Source: Lachnospiraceae bacterium
Lineage (GTDB): Bacteria > Bacillota_A > Clostridia > Lachnospirales > Lachnospiraceae
Assembly: GCA_009911175.1 (NCBI GenBank)
Contig: QXWX01000063.1
Coordinates: 1 to 40,740 of the forward strand
DNA length: 40,740 nucleotides
Direction: 5' to 3'
The notes under the pieces were generated by a model, which was given only the letters and a program-made list of their open reading frames with translations, was not told the DNA's origin and made no database searches. Positions 7,136 to 15,453 of the stretch are shown piece by piece. The translations under genes and the position numbers were made by a program. Positions within the stretch are counted from its first letter, which is position 1. Each line of letters begins with the position of its first letter.

Positions 7136-7482
7136 CTACATAGCCATTATGCAGCCTGTGAAAGAACCATTCTCATAAAAATCCCGCATTGTCTTTTCAC
7201 TCTTGAAATACCGAATCCAGAAAATCTCGTAAAGTATTTTCAATACAAAGGAAGCCGCCAGACACCAAGACCACTCTAACCAGGAATTGATGTTGAAGTC
7301 GGAAAAATCAGTACCACGCAGGAAACCAGAACTCCCCCTATCCTCTCCATTACAAGAAGCACCTTATTTTCATTGCCGACATATTTCTCATAATCCTTCG
7401 GCTGATTCTTTGTCCAAATAACATTCGGGAGCATCAGCATAAAGAGATAAATCAGGCCTACATGAGAAAATCCAAAACGCAT
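7136..7482 (-). pseudogene. Small multi-pass membrane protein gene, frameshifted
   Basis: Starts at ATG 7482 after a good GGGAGGG box. The first frame gives a membrane helix MRFGFSHVGLIYLFMLM, then NVIWTKNQPKDYEKYVGNEN and a second helix VLLVMERIGGVLVSCVVLIF, before running to a stop at 7276. Shifting frame at the short A run near 7309 (one base short) continues naturally: SDFNINSWLEWSWCLAASF, ILYEIFWIRYFKSEKTMRDFY, up to TAG at 7136-7138. These segments resemble an uncharacterised family of small Clostridial membrane proteins that normally continue with further helices, so it is both frameshifted and probably truncated. Its ribosome binding site directly follows the left 50-bp direct repeat. 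Confidence 0.65.
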
Positions 7483-7500
7483 ATTTAAACCATCCCTCCC

Positions 7501-7550
7501 TAAAGAACCTCTACCATACACCTATGCTTTTTATCTTCCTTCTGATATGC
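7501..7550 (-). repeat. Left copy of the 50-bp direct repeat flanking the AAA+ island
   Basis: Identical over 50 nt to 10826-10875 and in the same orientation. On the minus strand it encodes the end of a protein, AYQKEDKKHRCMVEVL plus stop (TAG here, TAA in the other copy). Identity ends abruptly on both sides. The two copies enclose about 3.3 kb. Confidence 0.9.
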
Positions 7551-7568
7551 TACGATAGCTTTTCCATT

Positions 7569-8978
7569 CTACTCATCAGCAAGTTTTATCACTCCTTCAG
7601 GAAAATCACTTATCTGAATTTCATTCAAGTCTTCGTCCGTAAGATCGGTATCGTCAGCTAATCGGTTTGCCTGATTCGACAGTGTCAGTTCAAACAGATT
7701 CCGCATTTCTCTTCCATTTGCAAAGTGATCGCTTTTATTCTCAATAAGTCATCTCAGATAAGCTTTCAGCTGCTCATCTGCCTCATAGCTTAGTCTCATT
7801 CCGTATGGTTTACAGAATGCACCGAAAATAGAATACATCTCCGCGTCGGAATAATCCTCAAATATAATATTTTTGTTGAAACGGGATTTTAATCCCGGGT
7901 TGGATTCCAAAAATTTCTCCATTGACTCAGGATACCCTGCAACGATTACAACAAAATTCTCACGGTTATCCTCCATGGCCTTCAGTATGGTATCGATTGC
8001 TTCCTGTCCAAAATCTGTTCCACCCTTTGCGAGCGTATATGCTTCATCGATAAACAGGATGCCGCCCATCGCTTCATCGACTTTTTCTTTTGTTTTTAAA
8101 GCTGTTTGTCCAACATATCCTGCAACAAGCCCTGCTCTGTCAACTTCCACCAACTGACCTTTTTCCAACACGCCCAGGCTTTTATAGATTTTCGAAAGCA
8201 GTCTTGCAACTGTCGTCTTACCCGTTCCAGGATTTCCCAGAAACACAAGATGTTTAGACACGTTTGCTGTTTTCATTCCTCTGGATTCTCTGATTTTCTT
8301 TATCTTCAGCAGGTTGATCAAAGATGTTACTTCATGCTTCACTCCGTCAAGTCCAATCAACGTATTCAGTTTCGCCAACAATTCTTCCAATGTTTCCTCC
8401 GGCTCTGCCTCTGATGATTGATTTTCCGCATTCATTTTTTGCTCATCGCAATGCTGTGTCTCCGCAGCATTCAGATTTTCCACAGCTCCTGCCGCTTTAT
8501 CTGTTACTGCAGAAGAATGGCGCATTTTAACCTGCTCTTCGTTCCTTTCGGAAATACTATCCTTCAAAGACCTGATATATCTCATATACTCCTGTTCATC
8601 AATGTCCTTTTTATCGTATCTGCTCAAACGGTAGTATCTTCCCAGTTCCGCAAAGAAGGCGATATATATTTCATCAGGACAAACAGCCGTAGTTCTTATT
8701 AATCTCTGACTAAAGCTCTTCAAATATACAAATAATCCCGACAATCCATCAACATGTTCAGAATATGGCTCAGGATACGGATATTTGCCATTCTGATATA
8801 CTTCATCAAAATAGGCATATCTTTCCTTGGCATTAGCTTTGGAAATCTGACTTATAAAACCGTATATATCTGCGGCAAGCTGCTCCTTTCGCTTTTCACT
8901 TTCCTTTTGCTGTAATCTATTGACACTATTGCAAGCTGAAGTCAGTCTATCATACGCATTTTTTACAGATATGTCCAT
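7569..8978 (-). pseudogene. SpoVK/CbxX-type AAA+ ATPase with in-frame TGA
   Basis: From ATG 8978 (GAGGAG ten bases upstream) 409 codons are open. An uncharacterised N-terminal region of about 195 residues is rich in charged helix. The AAA+ core of the CbxX/CfqX/SpoVK family follows: [12 protein letters not shown], Walker A GNPGTGKT (248-255), GYVGQT, Walker B ILFIDEAY (307-314), [17 protein letters not shown] and the arginine region [12 protein letters not shown] at 7749-7751 then interrupts, but the same frame goes on for 59 codons with the normal family ending (FANGREMRNLFELTLSNQANRLA) to TAG 7569-7571. The TGA sits where Trp (TGG) or Arg would fit, so a single base change explains it. The truncated product keeps both Walker motifs and may still be made, without the C-terminal lid. 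Confidence 0.8.
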
Positions 8979-8992
8979 TTGCTATTCTCCTC

Positions 8993-10033
8993 TTATATCA
9001 TTGCTGCCAGCTGCATAGCCTCCTGATAGGCGGCTCTTATAATCGTCCCATCCATTCCGGCCCCCGCCTCTTTATACGCAGCCTCTATCGAGTCGGCGAT
9101 CTCTTTGGAACTCATTTCCTTAAACCTGCCAAACAACTCAGTATCACCCATCGCAACGATCAACGCCTGATTATCCTCAATTTCTTCCTTTAATTCCGCC
9201 ACCTGATCCATCAGACTGATATAGTAAATATCAACCCCCAGCGTTGTAAGTTTCGTTTCAAAGGTTCCATAATCCTGAAGCTTTTCTATAAACCACTCCG
9301 ATGAAAGAGTATCATATACACTCATCCATTTCTCATGCGCCAGGTGCCATACATCCTTATCTCTCAATGTCTTATGATTATTAAAGAAATAAATCTCGTC
9401 AAAGGTTCGTAGGGATACCGTGAACATAGCAAGCATGGAAAATATGGAAAAAATCAGCGTGCTATTATCACTCGAAGTATCCTTCTGAAATGAACGGATC
9501 AAAAGCGTAAGTACATTGTATTCTCTGTCAACAAGTTCCCGCATTTTACCTTCTGAATAAGGCTGCTGTCTTCTCTGACTGTCCAGCATATCTGTATGAT
9601 CTGAAAGAACTTTGTTAAATTCATAATCGTTTTGTATGTCCTGACTCTGCTTCATCAATTTCTGAATTTGATAGAGCTGTTGATTGATCTGTATGCTCAT
9701 CTTATCCAACTTCGCATACATTATCGCAAAGCCCGCACAGGTCGCGCATAGATTTAGCCCATTAAGCAGAATTCCAATTTTTTCAAGCTTTGCAATTTCC
9801 CCAAGAAGCTTCAGATTCCGCTCATTCATGGCAGTATTTTTATTTATGTTAAGGGCATGTATGACCTTTTCCGTCAGTTCTTTTTCCTGCGTCTCCGGAG
9901 GGTTGCTGATCATCACTTTCTGAAATGCTTTAAATCTCTTATTCTGATTTCTGACGGCAATCTCCATTACGCCTTTTTCGTTCAGGAATGCCTCCAATTC
10001 CTCCAATGTATTGATAACAATTGCATTACTCAT
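8993..10033 (-). CDS. Unknown coiled-coil/membrane-associated protein of the AAA+ island
   Basis: 346 residues from ATG 10033, with AAGGAG about ten bases upstream; a GTG two codons earlier is less well placed. Not recognised. The N-terminal 60 residues look like a small folded domain (INTLEELEAFLNEKGVMEIAVRN is the opening, shown here as INTLEELEAFLNEKG). A hydrophobic stretch at about 87-105 (IGILLNGLNLCATCAGFAI) is followed by a long polar heptad-like region at about 106-150 (IQINQQLYQIQKLMKQSQDI). A second hydrophobic stretch LIFSIFSMLAMFTVSL lies near 195-212, and a helical C-terminus is rich in Ala and Glu. The start overlaps the end of the upstream macro-remnant gene by 8 nt, and its stop is 14 bp before the AAA+ gene, so the three form one unit. 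Two possible membrane segments plus coiled coil would suit an effector or membrane partner of the ATPase; that is speculation. Confidence 0.75.
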   Translation of the reverse strand: MSNAIVINTLEELEAFLNEKGVMEIAVRNQNKRFKAFQKVMISNPPETQEKELTEKVIHALNINKNTAMNERNLKLLGEIAKLEKIGILLNGLNLCATCAGFAIMYAKLDKMSIQINQQLYQIQKLMKQSQDIQNDYEFNKVLSDHTDMLDSQRRQQPYSEGKMRELVDREYNVLTLLIRSFQKDTSSDNSTLIFSIFSMLAMFTVSLRTFDEIYFFNNHKTLRDKDVWHLAHEKWMSVYDTLSSEWFIEKLQDYGTFETKLTTLGVDIYYISLMDQVAELKEEIEDNQALIVAMGDTELFGRFKEMSSKEIADSIEAAYKEAGAGMDGTIIRAAYQEAMQLAAMI

Positions 10034-10811
10034 GAGCACACTCTCCTTGGACTTTTCCGTTAATGATTTTCCACAGCATTATGATGGATATGACCAGAGA
10101 ACATTCATCCATACCGTATCGTTCATGCAGATCAAACCTCTTCTTTTTCGGGAACGGAACTATAATGGAAACCTCTTCTTTTTTCATCGCATTAATAACC
10201 ATCTCCGGATCAAGACTTTCTACAGAATAGTCAAAGTTCTCGATAACTCCCCCATTATTTCTGATGACTGCCGTGTACAAGCATAGCATCAACCGGGAAT
10301 AATCAGTCAGCTGTGTAAATGTCGGATTCTTTTTGCTTTTGCTCTCTGCCGCTTTTTCATAATATTTCCTTGATCTCGGTACAACAACCGGGTCTGGATC
10401 ATTTTTCTTTGCAGAGGGTGTCTTTGCGATACAGGGTTCAACCATAGCATCCAACCCGTTCACATAGGCTTCAAGCATTTTTTCAAACTGTTTCCCTGTT
10501 TTTAGCTCTACCGCACAGAAATAATCACACAGTTTCTCGGCAAAGATATCAAGAGTAATATCATCATCTTTGACAACTGAAAATGATATATAGCTGTCAA
10601 GGAGCATATTTTTTAGCCCTTCAAAAGCCGCTTTGTCCATACCGCATACTGCCATTCTGACAAAATCGTTGTAGCTCCCTGGCTTGTTTTGTAACTTTCT
10701 TATTGCCGCTGATCCTGTATCGCAACGGCCTATCTCTTTATTGGCAGCGTTTACGATAGCATCTGTATCCAAATCCGAAATACCCATTTTCTGAATTGTG
10801 ATCGAACTCAT
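10026..10811 (-). CDS. Macro-domain remnant fused to an unknown region
   Basis: 261 residues from ATG 10811, with GGAGG close upstream. Residues 3-24 (ITIQKMGISDLDTDAIVNAAN) are the unmistakable first strand and ADP-ribose-binding Asn motif of a macro domain. Residues 25-37 (KEIGRCDTGSAAI) match a later macro segment, usually G-C-x-TG-x-A, so about 30-35 residues including the glycine-rich loop are missing. The rest of the macro fold is then replaced by an unrecognised region of about 220 residues with a basic linker (SAKKNDPDPVVVPRSRKYYE) and helical, partly hydrophobic ends. The frame is open and translationally coupled to the next gene, so a protein is likely made, but ADP-ribose binding or hydrolysis is doubtful. 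First gene of the repeat-flanked island. Confidence 0.7.
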   Translation of the reverse strand: MSSITIQKMGISDLDTDAIVNAANKEIGRCDTGSAAIRKLQNKPGSYNDFVRMAVCGMDKAAFEGLKNMLLDSYISFSVVKDDDITLDIFAEKLCDYFCAVELKTGKQFEKMLEAYVNGLDAMVEPCIAKTPSAKKNDPDPVVVPRSRKYYEKAAESKSKKNPTFTQLTDYSRLMLCLYTAVIRNNGGVIENFDYSVESLDPEMVINAMKKEEVSIIVPFPKKKRFDLHERYGMDECSLVISIIMLWKIINGKVQGECAHE

Positions 10812-10824
10812 CAACCCTTCCTCC

Positions 10825-11031
10825 TTAAAGAACCTCTACCATACACCTATGCTTTTTATCTTCCTTCTGATATGCGATTCTGACAGCCAGGATCCTTCCC
10901 GTATACTGCCGTTCTTCCCCCAGTCTCCCCTGAAACTTCAGGGCATACCCGAGGTCCTTGATCTGCCGGATCGCTTCTTCGGCAGAATGATCTGCCTTCA
11001 ATTCCAGATGCAAAACAACTGGAGCGGCGTT
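10825..11031 (-). pseudogene. 3' remnant of a PD-(D/E)XK-nuclease/AAA-type protein gene
   Basis: This frame encodes APVVLHLELKADHSAEEAI, then RQIKDLGY, TGRILAVRIAYQKEDKKH and a short end. The ELK after a hydrophobic strand and the SAEEAIRQI helix are the C-terminal PD-(D/E)XK core seen in a large family of Clostridial AAA/nuclease proteins (the DUF1703-type tail). Everything upstream of this tail is missing; an in-frame TAA at 11032-11034 precedes it, and no ribosome binding site is present. Its last 50 nt form the right copy of the direct repeat. Family assignment rests on motif style only. Confidence 0.6.
10826..10875 (-). repeat. Right copy of the 50-bp direct repeat flanking the AAA+ island
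   Basis: Identical to 7501-7550. It is the native 3' end of the PD-(D/E)XK remnant, so this copy is probably the original and the left copy the duplicate, although homologous recombination between two family members is equally possible. Confidence 0.9.
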
Positions 11032-11397
11032 TTACTGTTCAAATAAATACCTATATGCCTGCACGCACCTTTCAATTACCTGTTTATACCACTGCTTCCA
11101 CCAGAACTTTGTTTCTGGGCTGTCATTCCATGGGCTATACGCCTTATGCCCAGCCTCTGCTGTCAATTTCCGTTTCAAAAAACACCCGAATTTTATGTCT
11201 ATAACAGTTACTGAGGTTTTCTTATCAACTGTTTTCTCGTTCTGAATACTTATAATAATTGTACTACAGACCTGATTCAAAGTCATTGAATTTTTATAGA
11301 AAAAGAACAAAGCGTTTCGCAATCGAAAAAAAAGGACCCCCCGATCACTCTCGGGAAGTCCCAAATATGCAGTCCATTACATATGGCTTACGGACAA
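11032..11397. other. Gap between the PD-(D/E)XK remnant and oppA
   Basis: A leftward open frame from about 11286 to 11032 is in frame with the remnant beyond a TAA. It ends in the Trp/Tyr-rich PWNDSPETKFWWKQWYKQVI, which reads like genuine protein, but I do not recognise it and there is no ribosome binding site. It may be another fragment of the same ruined locus. The opp terminator occupies 11325-11362. Confidence 0.4.
11325..11362 (-). terminator. Rho-independent terminator of the opp operon
   Basis: On the minus strand GGAC..CCCGA pairs with TCGGG..GTCC (11334-11361) with a 6-nt loop, followed by an eight-T run (11326-11333). It sits about 36 bp after the oppA stop. Confidence 0.85.
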
Positions 11398-13209
11398 TTA
11401 TTCAGCTTCTTCTGTGTCTTCAGTTCCTTCTGCATCCTCAGTTCCTTCTGCATCCTCAGTTCCTTCTGTGTCCTCAGTTCCTTCTGTATCCTCAGTTCCT
11501 TCTGTATCCTCAGTTCCTTCTGTATCTGCTCCTCCTTCTGTAATATCCGCATACATAAAATGCCAGTATCCATACGGTGAATGCCAGGAGCCTGTGATCT
11601 TGTCGCTCTGCAGCCAGAAGTCATTGTAGTAAGCTACCGGAACGCATCCAGTTTCTTCCATAAGGATATCCTCTGCCTCATGAAGTGCAGTGGAACGCTC
11701 TACCGGATCAAGTGTAGTTCTGGAAAGCTCCATAGCAGCATCATAATCTGCGTTGTTGAACTTACCGTCGTTGTTTCCGTTTGTAGAATACAGCAGGTCT
11801 AACATATTGGAAGGATCGCTGTAGTCGCCAACCCATCCGTTACGGGAAGCATCATAATCTCCGTTACGACGCATCGGTGTAAAGCTTGCCCACTCTACGA
11901 TATCAACCTTAAGGTCAACGCCTAACTCTGCCCATGCTTCCTGCAGATACTCAGCAACTACCTTGTGGTAACCTGTGTCATTGGTGGAGTAGGTGATGGA
12001 CGGAAGTCCTTCCCCATTCTCATAGCCAGCTTCTTTCAGAAGCTTCTTCGCCTCTTCCAGGTTTGCTTCATGGTTGCTGATGTCAATATATGGCTGTCCG
12101 CCGTTTGCATTTTCCATAAATTCCTTGCCGTCTGTGTCAATCCAGCCAGGTCCCATGAAGTTGCTTGCCGGTGAATAGGTTCCCTGCATCAGTGTATTCG
12201 CAACATAATCACGGTCGATTGCAAGGCTCAGAGCCTTACGAACGTTCTTATCTGTGAACGGCTCTCTGTTCAGGTTCAGGCTCAGATAATAGGTTCCGAT
12301 GATCGGATCTACATAGTAATCATCATTGCCTTCCAGAGACGGGATTTCCTCGGTCGGAACGTCCTTGATCATCAGAACTTCGCCTGTCTGGTATGCGCTG
12401 TAGGATGCGTTCGCATCTTCAATCAGGTTGAACTTGATACCGTCCAGCTTGATTGCATCTGCATTCCAGTAATTCGGGTTTTTGCTCATCAGGATGTGTG
12501 ATCCCGGAACCCACTCGGATACATAGAATGATCCGTTAGAAATATAAGTCTCTGCTGAAGTTGCCCATCCGTCGCCGTTTGCTTCGATGGTTGCTTCCTG
12601 TACCGGGCTCAATGTAGCAAATGCCGCAAGGCTGCCGAAATAGGTACATGGAGAACTTAAAGTAACAACCAGTGTCTTGTCGTCCTCTGCTTTTACCTGA
12701 AGTGCATCCAGTTCGCCTTCAATCGCTTTGTCATAGCCTTCTACCATACCCAATACGGTCTCCGCATAAGGAGCCGCAACCTCCGGGTCACACACACGCT
12801 TCCAGCTGTAAACAAAGTCATTTGCTGTCAGGTCGGAACCGTCAGACCATTTCAGGCCGTCTCTTAAATGGAAGGTCCATGTCAGGCCGTCTTCACTTGT
12901 ATCCCAGCTTTCTGCCTGTCCCTCTGTAAGCTGTCCGTCCTCACCAACGGTCAGCAGACACTCGAAGGAGTGCAGCAGCATGTTTCCGCCGTCTACCGCG
13001 CTGTTCAGCGCCGGGTCAATGGTCTCCGGGTCAGGTCCGATCTGTACGGACAGGATCTTCTCTTCGGAACCCCCGCCGGCATTATCGGTATCTTCCGTAC
13101 CATTCTGGGATGAACTATTATCCCCCCCCTGGTTATTGCCGCCTCCGCAGGCTGCCAGGCTGAAAGCCATTGTAGTCGCCAGTAATAAAGCGATTACTTT
13201 CTTTTTCAT
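11398..13209 (-). CDS. oppA: Oligopeptide ABC transporter substrate-binding lipoprotein OppA, with acidic repeat tail
   Basis: 603 residues from ATG 13209 (AAAGGAGG about six bases upstream); an upstream in-frame start at 13248 would spoil the signal peptide. MKKKVIALLLATTMAFSLAAC is a lipoprotein signal with Cys21 as the lipidation site, followed by a Gly/Asn/Ser/Asp linker. The body is a family 5 solute-binding protein: IGPDPETIDPALNSAVDGG, GLTWTFHLRDGLKWSDG, the Dpp/Opp domain and a LADLLY-like end. The last 40 or so residues are seven copies of a six-residue acidic unit (TEGTED/AEGTED), coded by an 18-nt tandem repeat at 11403-11530. That tail is not part of the fold and may vary in length. 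Last gene of oppBCDFA. Confidence 0.93.
   Translation of the reverse strand: MKKKVIALLLATTMAFSLAACGGGNNQGGDNSSSQNGTEDTDNAGGGSEEKILSVQIGPDPETIDPALNSAVDGGNMLLHSFECLLTVGEDGQLTEGQAESWDTSEDGLTWTFHLRDGLKWSDGSDLTANDFVYSWKRVCDPEVAAPYAETVLGMVEGYDKAIEGELDALQVKAEDDKTLVVTLSSPCTYFGSLAAFATLSPVQEATIEANGDGWATSAETYISNGSFYVSEWVPGSHILMSKNPNYWNADAIKLDGIKFNLIEDANASYSAYQTGEVLMIKDVPTEEIPSLEGNDDYYVDPIIGTYYLSLNLNREPFTDKNVRKALSLAIDRDYVANTLMQGTYSPASNFMGPGWIDTDGKEFMENANGGQPYIDISNHEANLEEAKKLLKEAGYENGEGLPSITYSTNDTGYHKVVAEYLQEAWAELGVDLKVDIVEWASFTPMRRNGDYDASRNGWVGDYSDPSNMLDLLYSTNGNNDGKFNNADYDAAMELSRTTLDPVERSTALHEAEDILMEETGCVPVAYYNDFWLQSDKITGSWHSPYGYWHFMYADITEGGADTEGTEDTEGTEDTEGTEDTEGTEDAEGTEDAEGTEDTEEAE
11403..11530 (-). 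repeat. oppA: Tandem 18-nt repeat in the 3' end of oppA
   Basis: About seven copies of an 18-bp unit (plus-strand core CCTCAGTTCCTTCTG plus three bases) encode the acidic TEGTED/AEGTED tail. The copies differ by one or two bases. Such in-frame arrays change length by slippage without shifting the frame. Confidence 0.9.
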
Positions 13210-13339
13210 TTGATTTCCTCCTTTTTTTACTTTGAGCGCTTCCGGCACAGCCGGGCACTCTGTTTTCTATAAACAATACGGACGCATTTTCCTGCATCTA
13301 TATATGTTTATCCTCACTTATGCGCCGAGCCTCAAATCT

Positions 13340-14338
13340 CTACTCCAAACGGTCAATATGATGACAGGCAGAAAAATGTCCTCTGTCCACCTCACGCCAT
13401 ACAGGAGCCTCATGGGCACAGCGCTCATCCGCATACGGACACCTGGTACGGAACCGGCAGCCGGACGGCGGATTCAAGGGACTCGGCACGTCGCCCTGAA
13501 GGGCGATACGCTTGCTCTCCTTCGCGATCTTCGGATCTGCGATGGGGATCGCAGAGATCAGGCTCTTGGTGTACGGATGCAGCGGACGGGTGATCAACTC
13601 GTAGCTGTCCGCCAGCTCCACCATCCGGCCAAGATACATGACGCCGATCCGGTTGGAAATATGCTTCACCGCGGAAAGGTCATGTGCAATGAACAGGTAG
13701 GTCAGCCCCATCTCCTCCTGCAGGTCCTCAAACATATTGATCACCTGTGCCTGGATGGACACGTCCAACGCCGAGATCGGCTCGTCGCAGACGATAAACT
13801 CCGGCCGCACCGCAAGGGCTCTCGCAATCCCCACACGTTGTCTCTGTCCGCCGGAAAACTCATGAGGATACCGGTTGGCATGCTCGGAGTTTAGTCCTAC
13901 TCTTCGGAGCATTTCTATAATGATATCATAACGTTCCTGTTTATTTGCCGCCATCTTGTGGACGTCGATCGCCTCGCCGACGATGTCTCCCACCGTCATA
14001 CGCGGATCAAGGCTCGCATAGGGATCCTGGAATACGATCTGCATCCGCTTCCGGTAGGGAAGCATGTCCACAAACTGCTTTTTCTCCACATCAAAGATCA
14101 CTTCATTATCGTAAACAAACCTGCCCCCGGTGGGCTCATACAGCCGAAGCAGCGTACGTCCGGTGGTGGTCTTGCCGCAGCCGGACTCCCCTACCAGCCC
14201 CAGGGTTTCGCCCCTGCCGATGGTAAAGGACACGTCATCTACGGCCTGAATATATTTTTTGTTTTTCCCAAAGCCTCCTGCCGGGAAATACTGCTGTAAA
14301 TGTTCTACCTGTATGAAGCTGTTCTGTTTCTCGCTCAT
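13340..14338 (-). CDS. oppF: Oligopeptide ABC transporter ATPase OppF
   Basis: 332 residues from ATG 14338, overlapping the oppD stop as ATGA, with AAAGGAG upstream. Walker [11 protein letters not shown]-loop [14 protein letters not shown], signature [15 protein letters not shown], Walker [15 protein letters not shown], and the H-loop His in FIAHDLSAV. The C-terminal oligopeptide extension ([19 protein letters not shown]) has the cysteine-rich cluster that marks OppD/OppF/DppF proteins. It forms the cytoplasmic ATPase heterodimer with OppD. Confidence 0.96.
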   Translation of the reverse strand: MSEKQNSFIQVEHLQQYFPAGGFGKNKKYIQAVDDVSFTIGRGETLGLVGESGCGKTTTGRTLLRLYEPTGGRFVYDNEVIFDVEKKQFVDMLPYRKRMQIVFQDPYASLDPRMTVGDIVGEAIDVHKMAANKQERYDIIIEMLRRVGLNSEHANRYPHEFSGGQRQRVGIARALAVRPEFIVCDEPISALDVSIQAQVINMFEDLQEEMGLTYLFIAHDLSAVKHISNRIGVMYLGRMVELADSYELITRPLHPYTKSLISAIPIADPKIAKESKRIALQGDVPSPLNPPSGCRFRTRCPYADERCAHEAPVWREVDRGHFSACHHIDRLE

Positions 14339-15333
14339 TTTGCAGCTCCTTTCTCCATTTCCTCCTTCTGGTTCAGCCAGCACTGGGTATAATGAACCCT
14401 GTCAAAGTTAGTAACCGGAGGCATCTCCCGCAGGCAGATCTTCATGCACGCCTCGCACCGGGGCGCAAAGGGACATCCCTTGGGAGGATTGAGCATGTCA
14501 ACCGGAGTACCTTCGATGGGAATCAGCCTTTCATGCTCTTTCGCGTCAATTCTCGGAATGGAGCGGATCAGCCCCTTCGTATACTGGTGCTTCGGATTGT
14601 GGAAAATGTCCTCCGTCGTACCGTACTCAATCACCTTTCCCGCATACATAACCGCGATACGCTCGCACATGCTGGCTACCACGCCCAGGTCATGAGTGAT
14701 CATAATGATCGCCATGCCAAGCTTATCCTTTAATTCCATCATCAGTTCCAATATCTGCGCCTGAATGGTCACGTCCAGAGCCGTGGTGGGCTCATCCGCG
14801 ATCAAGAGCTTTGGCTCGCAGGCAAGCGCAATCGCGATCATCACACGCTGCCTCATACCGCCGGAAAGCTCATGGGGATACTGCTTCAGGCGCTTCTCCG
14901 GCTCATTGATCCCAACCAGCTCCAGAAGCTCCTTTGCTCGCTCTTTTGCCTGCGCCTTCGTCTTATCCGTATGAAGCAGGACTGCCTCCATGATCTGGTT
15001 GCCGATGGTGTACACAGGATTTAAGCTGGTCATGGGGTCCTGGAAAATAATGGAGATTTCATTTCCGCGGATCTTGCGCATCTCCTTGTCTGTCATCTCT
15101 TCCACCTGATGGCCGTTGAAATACAGGCTTCCCCCGATCAGCTTGCCGGGATAGGCCGTCAGCCCCATCAGGCTGTATGCCGTTACGGATTTGCCGGAGC
15201 CGCTTTCGCCTACGATCCCCAGCACTTCTCCCTCTCTCAAATGAATGGACACATCATTCAGCGCTTTCACTTCTCCTGCAGGTGTGAAAAAGGAAAGCCG
15301 TTCATTTTTTATATCTACAAGATATTCTGACAT
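14335..15333 (-). CDS. oppD: Oligopeptide ABC transporter ATPase OppD
   Basis: 332 residues from ATG 15333 (GAGGA just upstream). Walker A GESGSGKSV, Q-loop IIFQDPMTSLNPVYT, signature LSGGMRQRVMIAIAL, Walker B LLIADEPTTALDVT, H-loop MITHDLGVV, and the C-terminal NPPKGCPFAPRCEACMKIC cluster. It couples translationally to oppF by a 4-nt overlap. A 120-bp spacer with an 18-bp perfect palindrome (15349-15366) and a GGAACAGA/TCTGTTCC dyad (about 15433-15450) separates it from oppC. Confidence 0.96.
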   Translation of the reverse strand: MSEYLVDIKNERLSFFTPAGEVKALNDVSIHLREGEVLGIVGESGSGKSVTAYSLMGLTAYPGKLIGGSLYFNGHQVEEMTDKEMRKIRGNEISIIFQDPMTSLNPVYTIGNQIMEAVLLHTDKTKAQAKERAKELLELVGINEPEKRLKQYPHELSGGMRQRVMIAIALACEPKLLIADEPTTALDVTIQAQILELMMELKDKLGMAIIMITHDLGVVASMCERIAVMYAGKVIEYGTTEDIFHNPKHQYTKGLIRSIPRIDAKEHERLIPIEGTPVDMLNPPKGCPFAPRCEACMKICLREMPPVTNFDRVHYTQCWLNQKEEMEKGAAK

Positions 15334-15453
15334 ATATTCCTCATTTCTGCATAGCTGCAGCTATGCTGCTTTTCCTAATTCTTCTATAAAGACCGCCGGT
15401 CCCGGCAATTGCCTGATCAGGCCGCCGTGCCCGGACGGAACAGATGTCTGTTC

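Noticed and set aside
7749..7751. Selenocysteine recoding of the TGA in the AAA+ gene
   Set aside because: No hairpin of the bacterial SECIS type is apparent after the TGA, the family has no selenoprotein members I know of, and neighbouring genes are also broken.
11403..11530. CRISPR-like repeat array
   Set aside because: Repeats are contiguous 18-mers with no spacers and are in-frame coding sequence of oppA.
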